Assembly: GCA_900557385.1 (NCBI GenBank)
Contig: USSP01000007.1
Span: forward strand, 1-17,362
DNA length: 17,362 bases
Reading direction: 5' to 3'
Origin: an uncultured Lachnospiraceae bacterium
Lineage (GTDB): Bacteria > Bacillota > Clostridia > Lachnospirales > Lachnospiraceae
Part shown: piece by piece, positions 1 through 8,129 of the stretch
How positions within the stretch are numbered: the first letter of the stretch is position 1
How the letters are laid out: the number at the start of each line of letters is the position of its first letter
Notes under the pieces: model-generated
What the model saw: only the letters and a program-made list of their open reading frames with translations
Databases searched by the model: none
Told to the model about the DNA's origin: nothing
Program-made: the position numbers and the translations under genes

Positions 1-1284
1 TGTATCCAAAAACCAGATATTTTCAAAATTCCCACTCAGATCCACATCTCCGATATAGACCAGTTGTGCCCTGTTGATATAATACTCATAAATGAAGTCA
101 TAACCGTAGTAATTATACACGACCAGATCTTTTTCTCCAAGATGCTCCTTCAGAAACTGTTCTGTCTGTGGTGTATAAGTTGCCTGATATTCATCATAAT
201 AATTTTTCTGATAATCTACTGTTCCCAATGCCGTCCAGAACAGTCCCATGGCAATCCATGTCTTTGTCTCCAAATAGGAAAAAGCAATTGCCAGAAACAG
301 GCAAAGCAGTCCAATGGAAGGCATAATATAACGAATGATAAAAATCGGGCGAATCAGTTTGGATAATACCACACCGGTTACTACTACCAGAACCGGTATC
401 AAAAGGCCAAACAATGCTGCCGTAATTTTTCCATCAAAGCCTTTCTTCCTTTTCATCTGGTAAATTACCAAAACTAACGCAATGCTAAAGATTATTCCCA
501 TCACTGCAGTGACATAGGGAAGATTGGTATTAACAATCCAAGGGAAATAACTTAGCAGTACTTTTCCGTCAATTTCCGCAATCCAGTAGCTTCCGGATAC
601 TCCTTTTACCTGTCCTGCCATTCTGGTCAGCCAGGGTAGATAAGCAATCAAAGATAAAACCGTAGCCACAAGCCATTTCAGAAGCTGCTTTCTTTTCCAG
701 CTCAACAGGTAAAGAAAAAGGAAACCGTAAATCCACAGGACTGCCGTAAAGGCAAAATAGTGGGTATATGCTGCACAGACGCCTCCCAGCAGATAGCCCA
801 GCCAGTCTATCCGCTTATTTCTTGTCGCGATACGGTAAGCTGACAGTCCACATAAGGTTACAAACAAAATCGCCCAGGTATACATTCTGGCCTGTACCGC
901 ATATTCCATGGTACAGGGCAGGGTTCCAAGAATCAGTATAAAAAACAAGGCGGTTCGAAATCCAAACTCTTTCCTGATTACCGTTGGTGCCAGCATCATG
1001 GTAGTCAGCATCGGCACAATGGATAAAATTTTAATCAGCAGCAAATGAATCCCCAGGCGATCCGTAAAAACTTTCAGGATTAAATAATATAACGGCGGAT
1101 GTACATCTGCAGCGGTGAAATCGCATACATCTCGGAAGGTTTTGCAATTTCGTAAAAGGTCAATGGTAAACCCTTCATCTGTCCAGATATTATTATTAAA
1201 GCACAGGGACAGATAAATACCGCCAAAGGCAAGGATGAGCAGCCATAATGCTATATTTTTATATCGGTTACAAAATTCTTTCAT
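1..1284 (-). CDS. GT39/PMT-like (ArnT-type) membrane glycosyltransferase, 3' end missing
   Basis: The frame is open from an ATG at 1284 to the window edge, giving 428 codons without a stop; the C-terminus lies outside. The protein is a multi-spanning membrane protein with a first TM helix at about residues 10-29. The first extracytoplasmic loop has the acidic pair of GT-C enzymes (WTDEGF, D36-E37), followed by DVHPPLYY at 60-67 and VQARMYTW further on, both typical of the PMT_2/GT39 group. Such enzymes take a sugar from a polyprenyl phosphate carrier and transfer it on the outer face of the membrane. The start codon directly follows the stop of the upstream ArnC-like gene (TAAATG) and has an AAGGAC ribosome site, so the two are probably translated together. 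That pairing, a lipid-linked donor synthase plus a GT-C transferase, supports the role. Sugar and acceptor cannot be read from the sequence. Confidence 0.85.
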   Translation of the reverse strand, partial: MKEFCNRYKNIALWLLILAFGGIYLSLCFNNNIWTDEGFTIDLLRNCKTFRDVCDFTAADVHPPLYYLILKVFTDRLGIHLLLIKILSIVPMLTTMMLAPTVIRKEFGFRTALFFILILGTLPCTMEYAVQARMYTWAILFVTLCGLSAYRIATRNKRIDWLGYLLGGVCAAYTHYFAFTAVLWIYGFLFLYLLSWKRKQLLKWLVATVLSLIAYLPWLTRMAGQVKGVSGSYWIAEIDGKVLLSYFPWIVNTNLPYVTAVMGIIFSIALVLVIYQMKRKKGFDGKITAALFGLLIPVLVVVTGVVLSKLIRPIFIIRYIMPSIGLLCLFLAIAFSYLETKTWIAMGLFWTALGTVDYQKNYYDEYQATYTPQTEQFLKEHLGEKDLVVYNYYGYDFIYEYYINRAQLVYIGDVDLSGNFENIWFLDT

Positions 1285-2220
1285 TTATTGTCCTTTTCCA
1301 ATCGCTTCTCTCACCACATACTGTGGAGAGTTGTTGAGGCTGATATAAATACGACCAATATATTCTCCCACAAGCCCCAGCATAATCATCAGCATTCCTC
1401 CGATAAACAGAATGGCTGCCATAATAGAACTGAATCCTAAAAGAATATTGGGATCTACCAGTTTTCGGATGATTGTATAAATTCCATAAAGAAACCCTAC
1501 AAAGGCACTGATTACCCCTGCTGCCGTAGCGATGCGTAAAGGCACTACAGAAAAAGCAGTAAAACCGTTAAACCATAACCCCAACAGCTTTTTCAATGTA
1601 TAGCCTGAGGTTCCCATTTCACGTTCCCTGTGATGAACCGGTACATTCACGATGTTTTTCGTTGCCCGCAGGAGCAGTCCCGGCAGATAAGGATAACTAT
1701 TGCTATATTGTAACATACTGTCTGCCACAAAACGTTTCACTGCAAAGTAGCTGGACACAAACAGTTCTTTGGGTTTATGAAGCATGACATGCATCATACA
1801 CTCGTTGACCCGGCTTCCCCAGTTTCGGAAATGGGAATGCATCTTATGGTCATAGCTTGCCATTGCCACATCTGCCCCCTGCTCGATGGTTTCCAATAAT
1901 TTTCCTACTTCATTGGCCGGAGTCTGCCCATCATCATCCAAGAACACGCATACATCTCCGGTGGCATAGTGCAGACCTGCCATGATTGCAGAGTGCTGTC
2001 CGAAATTTTTCGCCAGATTCACACCGATGATATTGTCATACTTTCCGCATAACTGCCGGATAGTTCCAAAGGTGTTATCAGGTGAGCAATCATTTACCAG
2101 AATTATTTCAAAGGTATAACCGGTAAGCTGCCCCATCGTCTCTCTGATTTCTTCCACCACGCCTGTTATGGTCTGTTCTGACCGATAGCAGGGAATTACA
2201 AAACTGACGCTTGTACGCAT
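1285..2220 (-). CDS. Polyprenyl-phosphate glycosyltransferase, GT2, ArnC/DPM1-like
   Basis: The 311-residue protein has an N-terminal GT-A domain beginning SFVIPCYRSE (6-15), the VNDCSPDNT segment (42-50) and the metal/nucleotide motif LDDDGQ with D95 and D97. Two C-terminal hydrophobic helices (about 232-255 and 263-290) end in GLVGEYIGRIY, a hallmark of the ArnC/GtrB/DPM1 branch of family 2. Members transfer a sugar from a nucleotide donor to undecaprenyl phosphate on the cytoplasmic face. Length is normal for the family. The start at 2220 has a GAGGAA site just upstream, overlapping the end of the preceding membrane protein gene, from which it is separated by 5 bases. The directly adjacent downstream GT39-like gene is the natural user of its product. 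ArnC-like sequence does not prove Ara4N; with WecE nearby, the sugar could be an amino-deoxyhexose, but that is inference. Confidence 0.88.
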   Translation of the reverse strand: MRTSVSFVIPCYRSEQTITGVVEEIRETMGQLTGYTFEIILVNDCSPDNTFGTIRQLCGKYDNIIGVNLAKNFGQHSAIMAGLHYATGDVCVFLDDDGQTPANEVGKLLETIEQGADVAMASYDHKMHSHFRNWGSRVNECMMHVMLHKPKELFVSSYFAVKRFVADSMLQYSNSYPYLPGLLLRATKNIVNVPVHHREREMGTSGYTLKKLLGLWFNGFTAFSVVPLRIATAAGVISAFVGFLYGIYTIIRKLVDPNILLGFSSIMAAILFIGGMLMIMLGLVGEYIGRIYISLNNSPQYVVREAIGKGQ

Positions 2221-2225
2221 GCTGT

Positions 2226-4085
2226 CTATTCCTCGTTTTCGTTTATTGTCTCTATATGGTACACGTTGAATACTTCCCCGTTTTCTCCACCGAACTGATC
2301 CGTAAGAACAGCCTGGACCGGAATTTCCAAGGATTCATAAAGGGCGTTCAGCCAACTGATATCATGGCTTGCATAATCAATCAGATACGCATGGGAAGAA
2401 TCCACCAGCCCCACTGCCACCTGTGGCAGTTCTTTTCCCGGGAAGGCAGACATTCCGTATCTTGCCAGCTTCCGCTCTTCTGCCGGGCTCTTGGATGCCC
2501 AGCCACCCAGATAATCATAATTTTTCAGACGGTTGCCGTCTCCGCTCCACACCGGTTCGGAATATTTCACGGTAGAATAAATATCCAGAAGATACAGATT
2601 ACTGTTATGTTCCGCACAATATTGCTGCAGTTGTACCCACTCTGTATCCGTCTGCTGACGATATGCCTTGTCCTCTTTTACCCGGGTCATGCTGCCTGGA
2701 AGATGAATGAGTAGTACCAGGCATAAAATGGCAGCCGTTCCAACGGATACACCCAGATCCAGACGGCTGTTCCATAGATTCAGCTTCTGCTGATCCTCTC
2801 TTGTGAGAAGTTGGGTAATCGGCTGCTTCCGATCCTCCAGATGCTGCGCCAGCAGATACAGCAGACAGCAAAACTCTACGAAAAGAAGTCCCCAGGTGAT
2901 CCGATCCGGATAGCGTCCCCACAGGATCAGATACATCCACAGTACACTGCGAATGCCATATAATAAAGGAAGTTTCCACAGAAAGCCCCACTGTTTATCC
3001 AGGATTCCCAGCGCTGCTATCAGAAGATAGCAGATACCGAGAAACAGGACGATGCTTCCTCCTCTGTGTCCGCCCCCCCAATATACATAATTGGTTACAG
3101 CCTGTTTCAAGGGCACTTTAAAATAGCCGATTTTCAGTTGTTGCTTATCGTAGGCAACGATGCGGTTCATCACTTCCGCATCCACATCCGGACTTAACAG
3201 ATAGTTATAGTTTTCCAACAGTTCCTGTTCCGATGCATCCAGTCCAATGCCGGCATAGAACTCTGCATTCCCTTCATACTCCGGGATTCCGTAAAAATCA
3301 TATAACTGGGTTCTGGCGTCAAATAATTGCCGGAACTCTCTCCAGGGATTTCCACTGTAGGCAGTCCAGTCCATACCCCAGACCAGAAGAAGGGAAAGTG
3401 CGGTAATTGCCAGAAAGCCTCCGTACCGACACAGATTATCCTTTTCCCAAAAGGTGCGTTTGTCCACCTTATCCCTATGAAGCCAGTAAGCAAAGCCCGC
3501 AAATGCAAGGAAGGGACTCAGGAGCAAAAACATCTCCGTGCGCAGGCAGAACGCTAACACCAACAATAGAATGGTACCGATATTGTGTTTCAAGAATTCT
3601 CCCACAGACAGGCGTACTTCCGTGGTCACAAACAGAAACAGGGCTGCTCCCATAAGAAACGCACAGGTCATGGAATACTGGAGGTTCACCAGGGCATAAG
3701 AAAAAAGGGAGAGAAACAGGAATGCCTCGGTCACCAGTAAGCTGACCTTGGGAACTGTTCTCTGTACCAGCTTCAGGGTTCGCTCAAAGATCAGGAAGCA
3801 GGAACCGTACTGGGCAATCAACAGGAGGATGCCATACCAGGGAAGCATCCTGATCATCCGGTAAAAGAACGCAACAATGACACCTAATGGATAAAGGATC
3901 TGAATACAATATCCACTGGGTGTCCCGGTATAGCTTCCTGATAATAAATCCTTAATCATAATATCATCATTCAGTTCATAATGATATCCAAACAGACAGG
4001 TCAGAAGGATGACAAGAAACAGAGTTGTAATGCATGCTGTCAGGATTTCCTGCCACCTTGCCCATCTCTTCCCGTCTAGTCTCAT
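2226..4085 (-). CDS. Large polytopic membrane protein, probable GT-C-type glycosyltransferase
   Basis: I place the start at the ATG at 4085, which shares ATGA with the stop of wecE; a longer frame to 4166 would lie inside wecE and lacks the expected membrane start. This gives 619 residues. There is a short cytoplasmic N-terminus, a first TM helix at about 14-33, then an extracytoplasmic loop with an acidic pair (ELNDD, D40-D41) and the TGTPSGY segment, followed by about ten more hydrophobic segments to near residue 460. The last 120 or so residues are mostly soluble and contain LYLLDIYST and a glycine/tryptophan-rich stretch (YLGGWASK). The architecture fits GT-C enzymes that use lipid-phosphate sugars, but I do not recognise a named family. 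Neighbours (wecE before, ArnC-like after) suggest transfer of a lipid-linked amino sugar. A polymerase or other envelope function is not excluded. Confidence 0.75.
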   Translation of the reverse strand: MRLDGKRWARWQEILTACITTLFLVILLTCLFGYHYELNDDIMIKDLLSGSYTGTPSGYCIQILYPLGVIVAFFYRMIRMLPWYGILLLIAQYGSCFLIFERTLKLVQRTVPKVSLLVTEAFLFLSLFSYALVNLQYSMTCAFLMGAALFLFVTTEVRLSVGEFLKHNIGTILLLVLAFCLRTEMFLLLSPFLAFAGFAYWLHRDKVDKRTFWEKDNLCRYGGFLAITALSLLLVWGMDWTAYSGNPWREFRQLFDARTQLYDFYGIPEYEGNAEFYAGIGLDASEQELLENYNYLLSPDVDAEVMNRIVAYDKQQLKIGYFKVPLKQAVTNYVYWGGGHRGGSIVLFLGICYLLIAALGILDKQWGFLWKLPLLYGIRSVLWMYLILWGRYPDRITWGLLFVEFCCLLYLLAQHLEDRKQPITQLLTREDQQKLNLWNSRLDLGVSVGTAAILCLVLLIHLPGSMTRVKEDKAYRQQTDTEWVQLQQYCAEHNSNLYLLDIYSTVKYSEPVWSGDGNRLKNYDYLGGWASKSPAEERKLARYGMSAFPGKELPQVAVGLVDSSHAYLIDYASHDISWLNALYESLEIPVQAVLTDQFGGENGEVFNVYHIETINENEE

Positions 4086-5212
4086 CCCTGATAAAACTCC
4101 TTCACTTTTGAAACAATATAATCTACCTGCTCCAATTCCAGGGAATAGAACAGGGGTAAACGGCACAGCCGCTCGCTTTCTTTGGTTGTGTATTTATCTT
4201 CTCCATGAAACTCACCAAATTTAAGACCAGCCGGAGCCGTATGGAGAGGAATGTAGTGGAACACCGACCAGATCTCATTTTTCTTCAAGAAATCAATGAG
4301 TCGGGTACGTTCCTCCAGATCCTTCGCCTTGATATAAAACATATGGGCATTATGGACGCAGTCTTCCGGAATCGTGGGAAGCTCAATATGTCCCTGTTCT
4401 TTTAAGGGCGTCAGCAGCTCCCAGTACCTGTTCCAGAGGGATAGTCGTTTTTCATTAATCTGTTCCGCCAGTTCCAGCTGTGCCCATAGATAAGCGGCAT
4501 TCATGTCACTGGGAAGATAAGAAGAACCGTAATTCACCCAAGTATACTTATCGATCTGACCACGATAAAACTTGGAGCGGTTGGTTCCCTTCTCCCGGAT
4601 GATTTCTGCTTCCTCCACATATTTGGGATCTTTGATCAAAAGCGCTCCGCCCTCTCCCATACTGTAATTCTTCGTCTCATGGAAGCTGTAGCAGCCAAAG
4701 TCGCCGATGGCACCGAGAGCCTGTCCCTTGTAAGTAGACATAATACCCTGAGCTGCATCTTCAATCACCAGAAGATTATGGCGCTTTGCGATATCCATAA
4801 TAGTGTCCATCTCGCATGCAACTCCGGCATAATGTACCGGAACGATTGCCCTGGTACGGGAAGTAACGGCATCCTCAATCAGTTTCTCATCAATATTCAT
4901 GGTATCCGGGCGGATATCCACGAAAACCGGCTTTGCTCCCCGCAGAACAAAAGCATCCGCCGTGGACACAAAGGTGTAGGCCGGCATGATGACCTCATCT
5001 CCCTCTTTCACATCAGCTAATAATGCTGCCAGCTCTGTGGCATGGGTACAGGAGGTGGTGAGAAGGCACTTGGCTGTTCCCGTCTTCTGTTCGATCCACT
5101 CCGAACACTTCTTGGTATAAGGACCGTCACCGCAGATTTTCTGATTTTCCACTGCCTGACGGATATAATCCATTTCTTTTCCCGTAAAGGGGGGAATATT
5201 AAAAGGAATCAT
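4082..5212 (-). CDS. wecE: dTDP-4-amino-4,6-dideoxygalactose transaminase
   Basis: This 376-residue protein follows E. coli WecE (RffA) closely from end to end as I recall that sequence, starting MIPFN.PP and keeping the CGDG segment (27-30), SCTHATELAALL, VHYAGVACEMDTIM, IEDAAQGIMSTYKG (150-163), the PLP-binding lysine K181 in FHETKNYSMGEGG, the EKGTNRS segment and the C-terminal FHGEDKYTTKESERL. The enzyme uses PLP and glutamate to convert dTDP-4-keto-6-deoxyglucose to dTDP-Fuc4N in the cytoplasm. The glycine run differs slightly from E. coli (MGEGG rather than AGGEGG), one residue shorter. A strong GGAGAAAAG site precedes the ATG, 18 bases after the previous stop. RmlA and RmlB, which make its substrate, and a WecD-type acetyltransferase are not in the window. 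A DegT-family enzyme with related specificity is the alternative. Confidence 0.92.
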   Translation of the reverse strand: MIPFNIPPFTGKEMDYIRQAVENQKICGDGPYTKKCSEWIEQKTGTAKCLLTTSCTHATELAALLADVKEGDEVIMPAYTFVSTADAFVLRGAKPVFVDIRPDTMNIDEKLIEDAVTSRTRAIVPVHYAGVACEMDTIMDIAKRHNLLVIEDAAQGIMSTYKGQALGAIGDFGCYSFHETKNYSMGEGGALLIKDPKYVEEAEIIREKGTNRSKFYRGQIDKYTWVNYGSSYLPSDMNAAYLWAQLELAEQINEKRLSLWNRYWELLTPLKEQGHIELPTIPEDCVHNAHMFYIKAKDLEERTRLIDFLKKNEIWSVFHYIPLHTAPAGLKFGEFHGEDKYTTKESERLCRLPLFYSLELEQVDYIVSKVKEFYQG

Positions 5213-5230
5213 TGCTTTTCTCCTTCCTTT

Positions 5231-7060
5231 TCACTGATAAACGGCAAACAATTCGTTGGAAAAGGTGTTCTCATAGTTTTCGTTTTCCAGGAAATCCCGA
5301 AGCGCCTGCATTTTTCTTATCATTGGCTCCCGCTGTGTGATACGATTCACAGATAAGATAAACATGGGTCGATCTTCTTTATTCATTCCACAAAGTGCCG
5401 TCAAATCTCTGTAAAACACATTCCATTCATAGGAATCCAAATCCGGCCATAACATGGATGTAGCCGGAGCCTGATCCAGATAGTAGCACAACGCCGGAAT
5501 ATTGCCATACAAATACAGGGATTTTCCCTGTAAATCCTGATTTTCCAGAAACAGGGAGAGTTCTTCCAGATTCCGCGCTTTGCTTTTGGTTGTATAAATC
5601 CCTCTTAGTATACCATTATTTTCAATTTTTGTATCTCTTTTTTCTACAGAGCTGCTATCCCCGAACACATAGCAGTTCTGAAAGGCAAAGGTCTGCCAGG
5701 TAAGACATGCCAGAAAAAAGGCAGTCATGGCGGCTACAGGAAATGCGGCAGCCTGTTTCCACGCCTTGGCTGTTCCGTTTTTTTCCTCTCCTTCTGCCTT
5801 TACCCATTGCAGACTATAGTAAGATAAGAGATATACCGTCACCGGTGCCACCAGAAACAGATTATTAATGGTGGCGTATGCATGGTTATTGGTTCCCAGC
5901 GGTGCAATAAACAACATAATCAAGGAAAACGCAGAAAGTAACTGTAAGTTCCTATCTTCTTTTTCCCGGAACAGGCAGATTCCGTTGACCACATAAGCTG
6001 CCACCACAAACATGACAGCAAAGTACCAGAGAGCTCCGTCGGAATAGTAGTCTGTATTCAGGATGCGTCTTCCCCAGAAGATCCGAAGAAGCAGAAGTAA
6101 ACCTATCACATAAAAAAGAGTTTTGATTCCTCTTCCTTTTTTCGCTCCACCCAGTCGAAACATCAGGGTTCCTGCCAGGATTCCTGCCAGCATCAGAAGG
6201 ATCCAGGACAGCTGCGCCAGATAATCTCTCCAGGCATCCAGAACCATGGAGGCCGCAGAATAGCCTTCTGAAGAGTCACTCATGGAAAAGAGATTTCCCA
6301 CGGTCTGCAGATAGTGGGGAATTCCACAGGTGACTGCAATTCCTGCCAGTACCAGTGCCATGCCAGCCGCATATCCCAGAATACACCACAGAGTCGGCGA
6401 TACACAAGCCTGCACATAGGTTCCTAGCCCTTTCTTTTCTCCGGTCTGTGCTGTCTTTTCCCGGTCTTTCTGCAGGCAGATGACATAATACCACACTGCC
6501 AGAATAAAGGCCATTTCCGTCAGGTTGGAAAATCGCACGAAGACATTGACACCCAGTAGGATACCTGCCACTACCAGCCAGCAGTTTTTCTCCCGGGTCA
6601 GTCCCAGATAGAGTGCTCCCACTGCCAGAAGGATCACATAGTAGGTGAGATAATTGTATAAAATCGTAGCCGGACACCAGCAGGTTCCCAGGGCAATGAC
6701 TTCTCCCAGGAATACACACCATGCCGGCAGCTTACGCTTTAGAAGCAGATAAACCGCTGCAGCCGTAATGCCTAACAGTAAGGAAGTATAGATATTCAGT
6801 CCCAGCAGGGTTTCTCCCCCCGGCAGTCTGGTCAGTCCATACCCCAGGAGGTTCGCCAGAAGCATGGCTAATGTCCAGTAGCCGTCCCAGGTAAACATAA
6901 AACGGTAGGTGCCGATATTATAGCCTGTATCTGCCAGATCCACTCCCTGGTTTACTCCCACCAGCGCGTACAAAATCAGTAGGATAGAGGGAATAACCGC
7001 CACGGCCGCCTTATGAAGTTTTCTCTCTTCTCGCTTTGTATTTCGTAATAACAAAGGCAA
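5231..7060 (-). CDS. Large polytopic membrane protein, probable GT-C-type glycosyltransferase (TTG start)
   Basis: The 609-residue product begins at a TTG at 7060 with GAGGATAT just upstream; the next in-frame methionine comes only about 55 residues later, after the first TM helix, so the TTG is the best start. It overlaps the acyltransferase gene by 50 bases. The first helix spans about 19-37 and is followed by a loop with VDLADTGYN (D41, D44), the acidic motif position of GT-C enzymes. About eleven more hydrophobic segments follow, with cytoplasmic loops rich in K and E. The last 130 residues are soluble and contain LYLYGNIPALCYYLDQAP and MLWPDLDSYEW. The design resembles the 619-residue protein two genes downstream, though the sequences are clearly different. 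Extracytoplasmic sugar transfer from a lipid carrier is the likely role; donor and acceptor are unknown. No named family is recognised. Confidence 0.76.
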   Translation of the reverse strand: MPLLLRNTKREERKLHKAAVAVIPSILLILYALVGVNQGVDLADTGYNIGTYRFMFTWDGYWTLAMLLANLLGYGLTRLPGGETLLGLNIYTSLLLGITAAAVYLLLKRKLPAWCVFLGEVIALGTCWCPATILYNYLTYYVILLAVGALYLGLTREKNCWLVVAGILLGVNVFVRFSNLTEMAFILAVWYYVICLQKDREKTAQTGEKKGLGTYVQACVSPTLWCILGYAAGMALVLAGIAVTCGIPHYLQTVGNLFSMSDSSEGYSAASMVLDAWRDYLAQLSWILLMLAGILAGTLMFRLGGAKKGRGIKTLFYVIGLLLLLRIFWGRRILNTDYYSDGALWYFAVMFVVAAYVVNGICLFREKEDRNLQLLSAFSLIMLFIAPLGTNNHAYATINNLFLVAPVTVYLLSYYSLQWVKAEGEEKNGTAKAWKQAAAFPVAAMTAFFLACLTWQTFAFQNCYVFGDSSSVEKRDTKIENNGILRGIYTTKSKARNLEELSLFLENQDLQGKSLYLYGNIPALCYYLDQAPATSMLWPDLDSYEWNVFYRDLTALCGMNKEDRPMFILSVNRITQREPMIRKMQALRDFLENENYENTFSNELFAVYQ

Positions 7061-8072
7061 ATATCCTCTTTCTCAAATATTCCACTGCCGCGCAGACCAA
7101 AAAGACCACAAAAACCGTAAGCAGCATATGGGGAAGGAACCAAAGGCTTCCGGCTACTGCTTCTGTATGGAACCAGGAAGGCCAAAGGTAACGAAGCGCC
7201 ATGTGTTCATGAATGAGATAAACACCAAAGGTACATCCCGCAAAGCCGCCGATGAGTTTTACTGTCTTCTCCCTTTTCACATAAATATGTCCGAATAATC
7301 CAAACAATCCAACCGCCCCAGTGAGGCAGAAAAGATGATTATAGGAATAGGCATAGCCCATAAAATTTTCCAGAGAGCCTGTTTTCATCCAGAAAAGCCG
7401 TAATGCCATGGTCATTCCAAACAGGATCATTCCCGACAGACCAAAGGTAAGTGCCGACTCCCGGAGCGTGGTCTGTCTCCCATACTCCCGCAGATAAGCC
7501 CCCACCAGATACACAATGACAAACCAGAACACCTCGTAGCCCTGATGGTCTGTGGGAAGCTGCATGGGAATCAACGTTTTCGCCACACAGGTAAATAGCA
7601 GCAGTCCCGTCAAAGCTCCCTGAAACTGTCTTTTTTCCAATTTTTTCACCCCGGCATTTAAAAAGGGCATGAGGAAAAAGAGGAACAGATAGGAAGTGGC
7701 AAACCAGTAATGCTCTGTCACAATAGGAAACAAATAACCGAACCACTGGTAAATGGAAAGTTCTCCCAGGAGAAGAATTCCCGTAGGAATCGCAAGCAGG
7801 GCAATGCCCATGGAGTAGAAGAACACCTGTCCCCACAAGGTGACTGCTTTCTGTATCCGCCAATGGCTCTCCACGCCGAAGTAGCCGCTGAGCAGTACAT
7901 ATACATTCACAGCCATGAGGCAAAAGGCTTCCACCAGCCATGCCACATATCCGGCACCGTTAAAATCTGTATTCAGTTTCGGTAAAATACCGCCCTTATC
8001 CAGATAGTGCAATGCAATAATCATCAGCATTGCCACGATCCGAAGAAGTTCATAATTTGTTTTGCGCTTCAT
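7011..8072 (-). CDS. Acyltransferase 3 family membrane O-acyltransferase
   Basis: The 353-residue protein starts with NYELLRIVAMLMIIALHY (6-23), the typical first helix of the Acyl_transf_3 (OafA/WecH-like) family with its conserved arginine (R11) and histidine (H22). About ten TM segments follow, including EHYWFATSYLFLFFLMPFL in the middle and VYLIHEHMAL near the end, both common in the family. These enzymes use a cytoplasmic acyl-CoA, usually acetyl-CoA, to acylate surface sugars across the membrane. The start has an AGGAATTTC site and lies 57 bases after pseG. Its 3' end overlaps the next gene by 50 bases, so the two are coupled. Acetylation of a polymer sugar, possibly pseudaminic acid, is an inference from position. 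N- versus O-acylation cannot be told from the sequence. Confidence 0.88.
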   Translation of the reverse strand: MKRKTNYELLRIVAMLMIIALHYLDKGGILPKLNTDFNGAGYVAWLVEAFCLMAVNVYVLLSGYFGVESHWRIQKAVTLWGQVFFYSMGIALLAIPTGILLLGELSIYQWFGYLFPIVTEHYWFATSYLFLFFLMPFLNAGVKKLEKRQFQGALTGLLLFTCVAKTLIPMQLPTDHQGYEVFWFVIVYLVGAYLREYGRQTTLRESALTFGLSGMILFGMTMALRLFWMKTGSLENFMGYAYSYNHLFCLTGAVGLFGLFGHIYVKREKTVKLIGGFAGCTFGVYLIHEHMALRYLWPSWFHTEAVAGSLWFLPHMLLTVFVVFLVCAAVEYLRKRIFAFVITKYKARREKTS

Positions 8073-8100
8073 GCGAAATTCCTATCTGTTTCCTGTCGCA

Positions 8101-8124
8101 GTTTTCATTTCAGTTTTCATTTCA
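8101..8124. repeat. Perfect 12-bp tandem duplication between pseG and the acyltransferase gene
   Basis: The unit GTTTTCATTTCA (plus strand) occurs twice with no gap at 8101-8112 and 8113-8124. On the transcribed strand it reads TGAAATGAAAAC twice. It lies in the 57-base spacer, between the pseG stop and the ribosome site of the acyltransferase. It is probably a slippage product; no function is apparent. Confidence 0.9.
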
Positions 8125-8129
8125 ACTCT

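Noticed and set aside
64..366. A 100-codon plus-strand frame at the left edge
   Set aside because: It is antisense to the continuous minus-strand GT39-like frame that runs from 1284 to the window edge.
4086..4166. Longer N-terminus for the 619-residue membrane protein
   Set aside because: It would be encoded inside wecE, and the ATGA overlap at 4085 is the typical coupled start.
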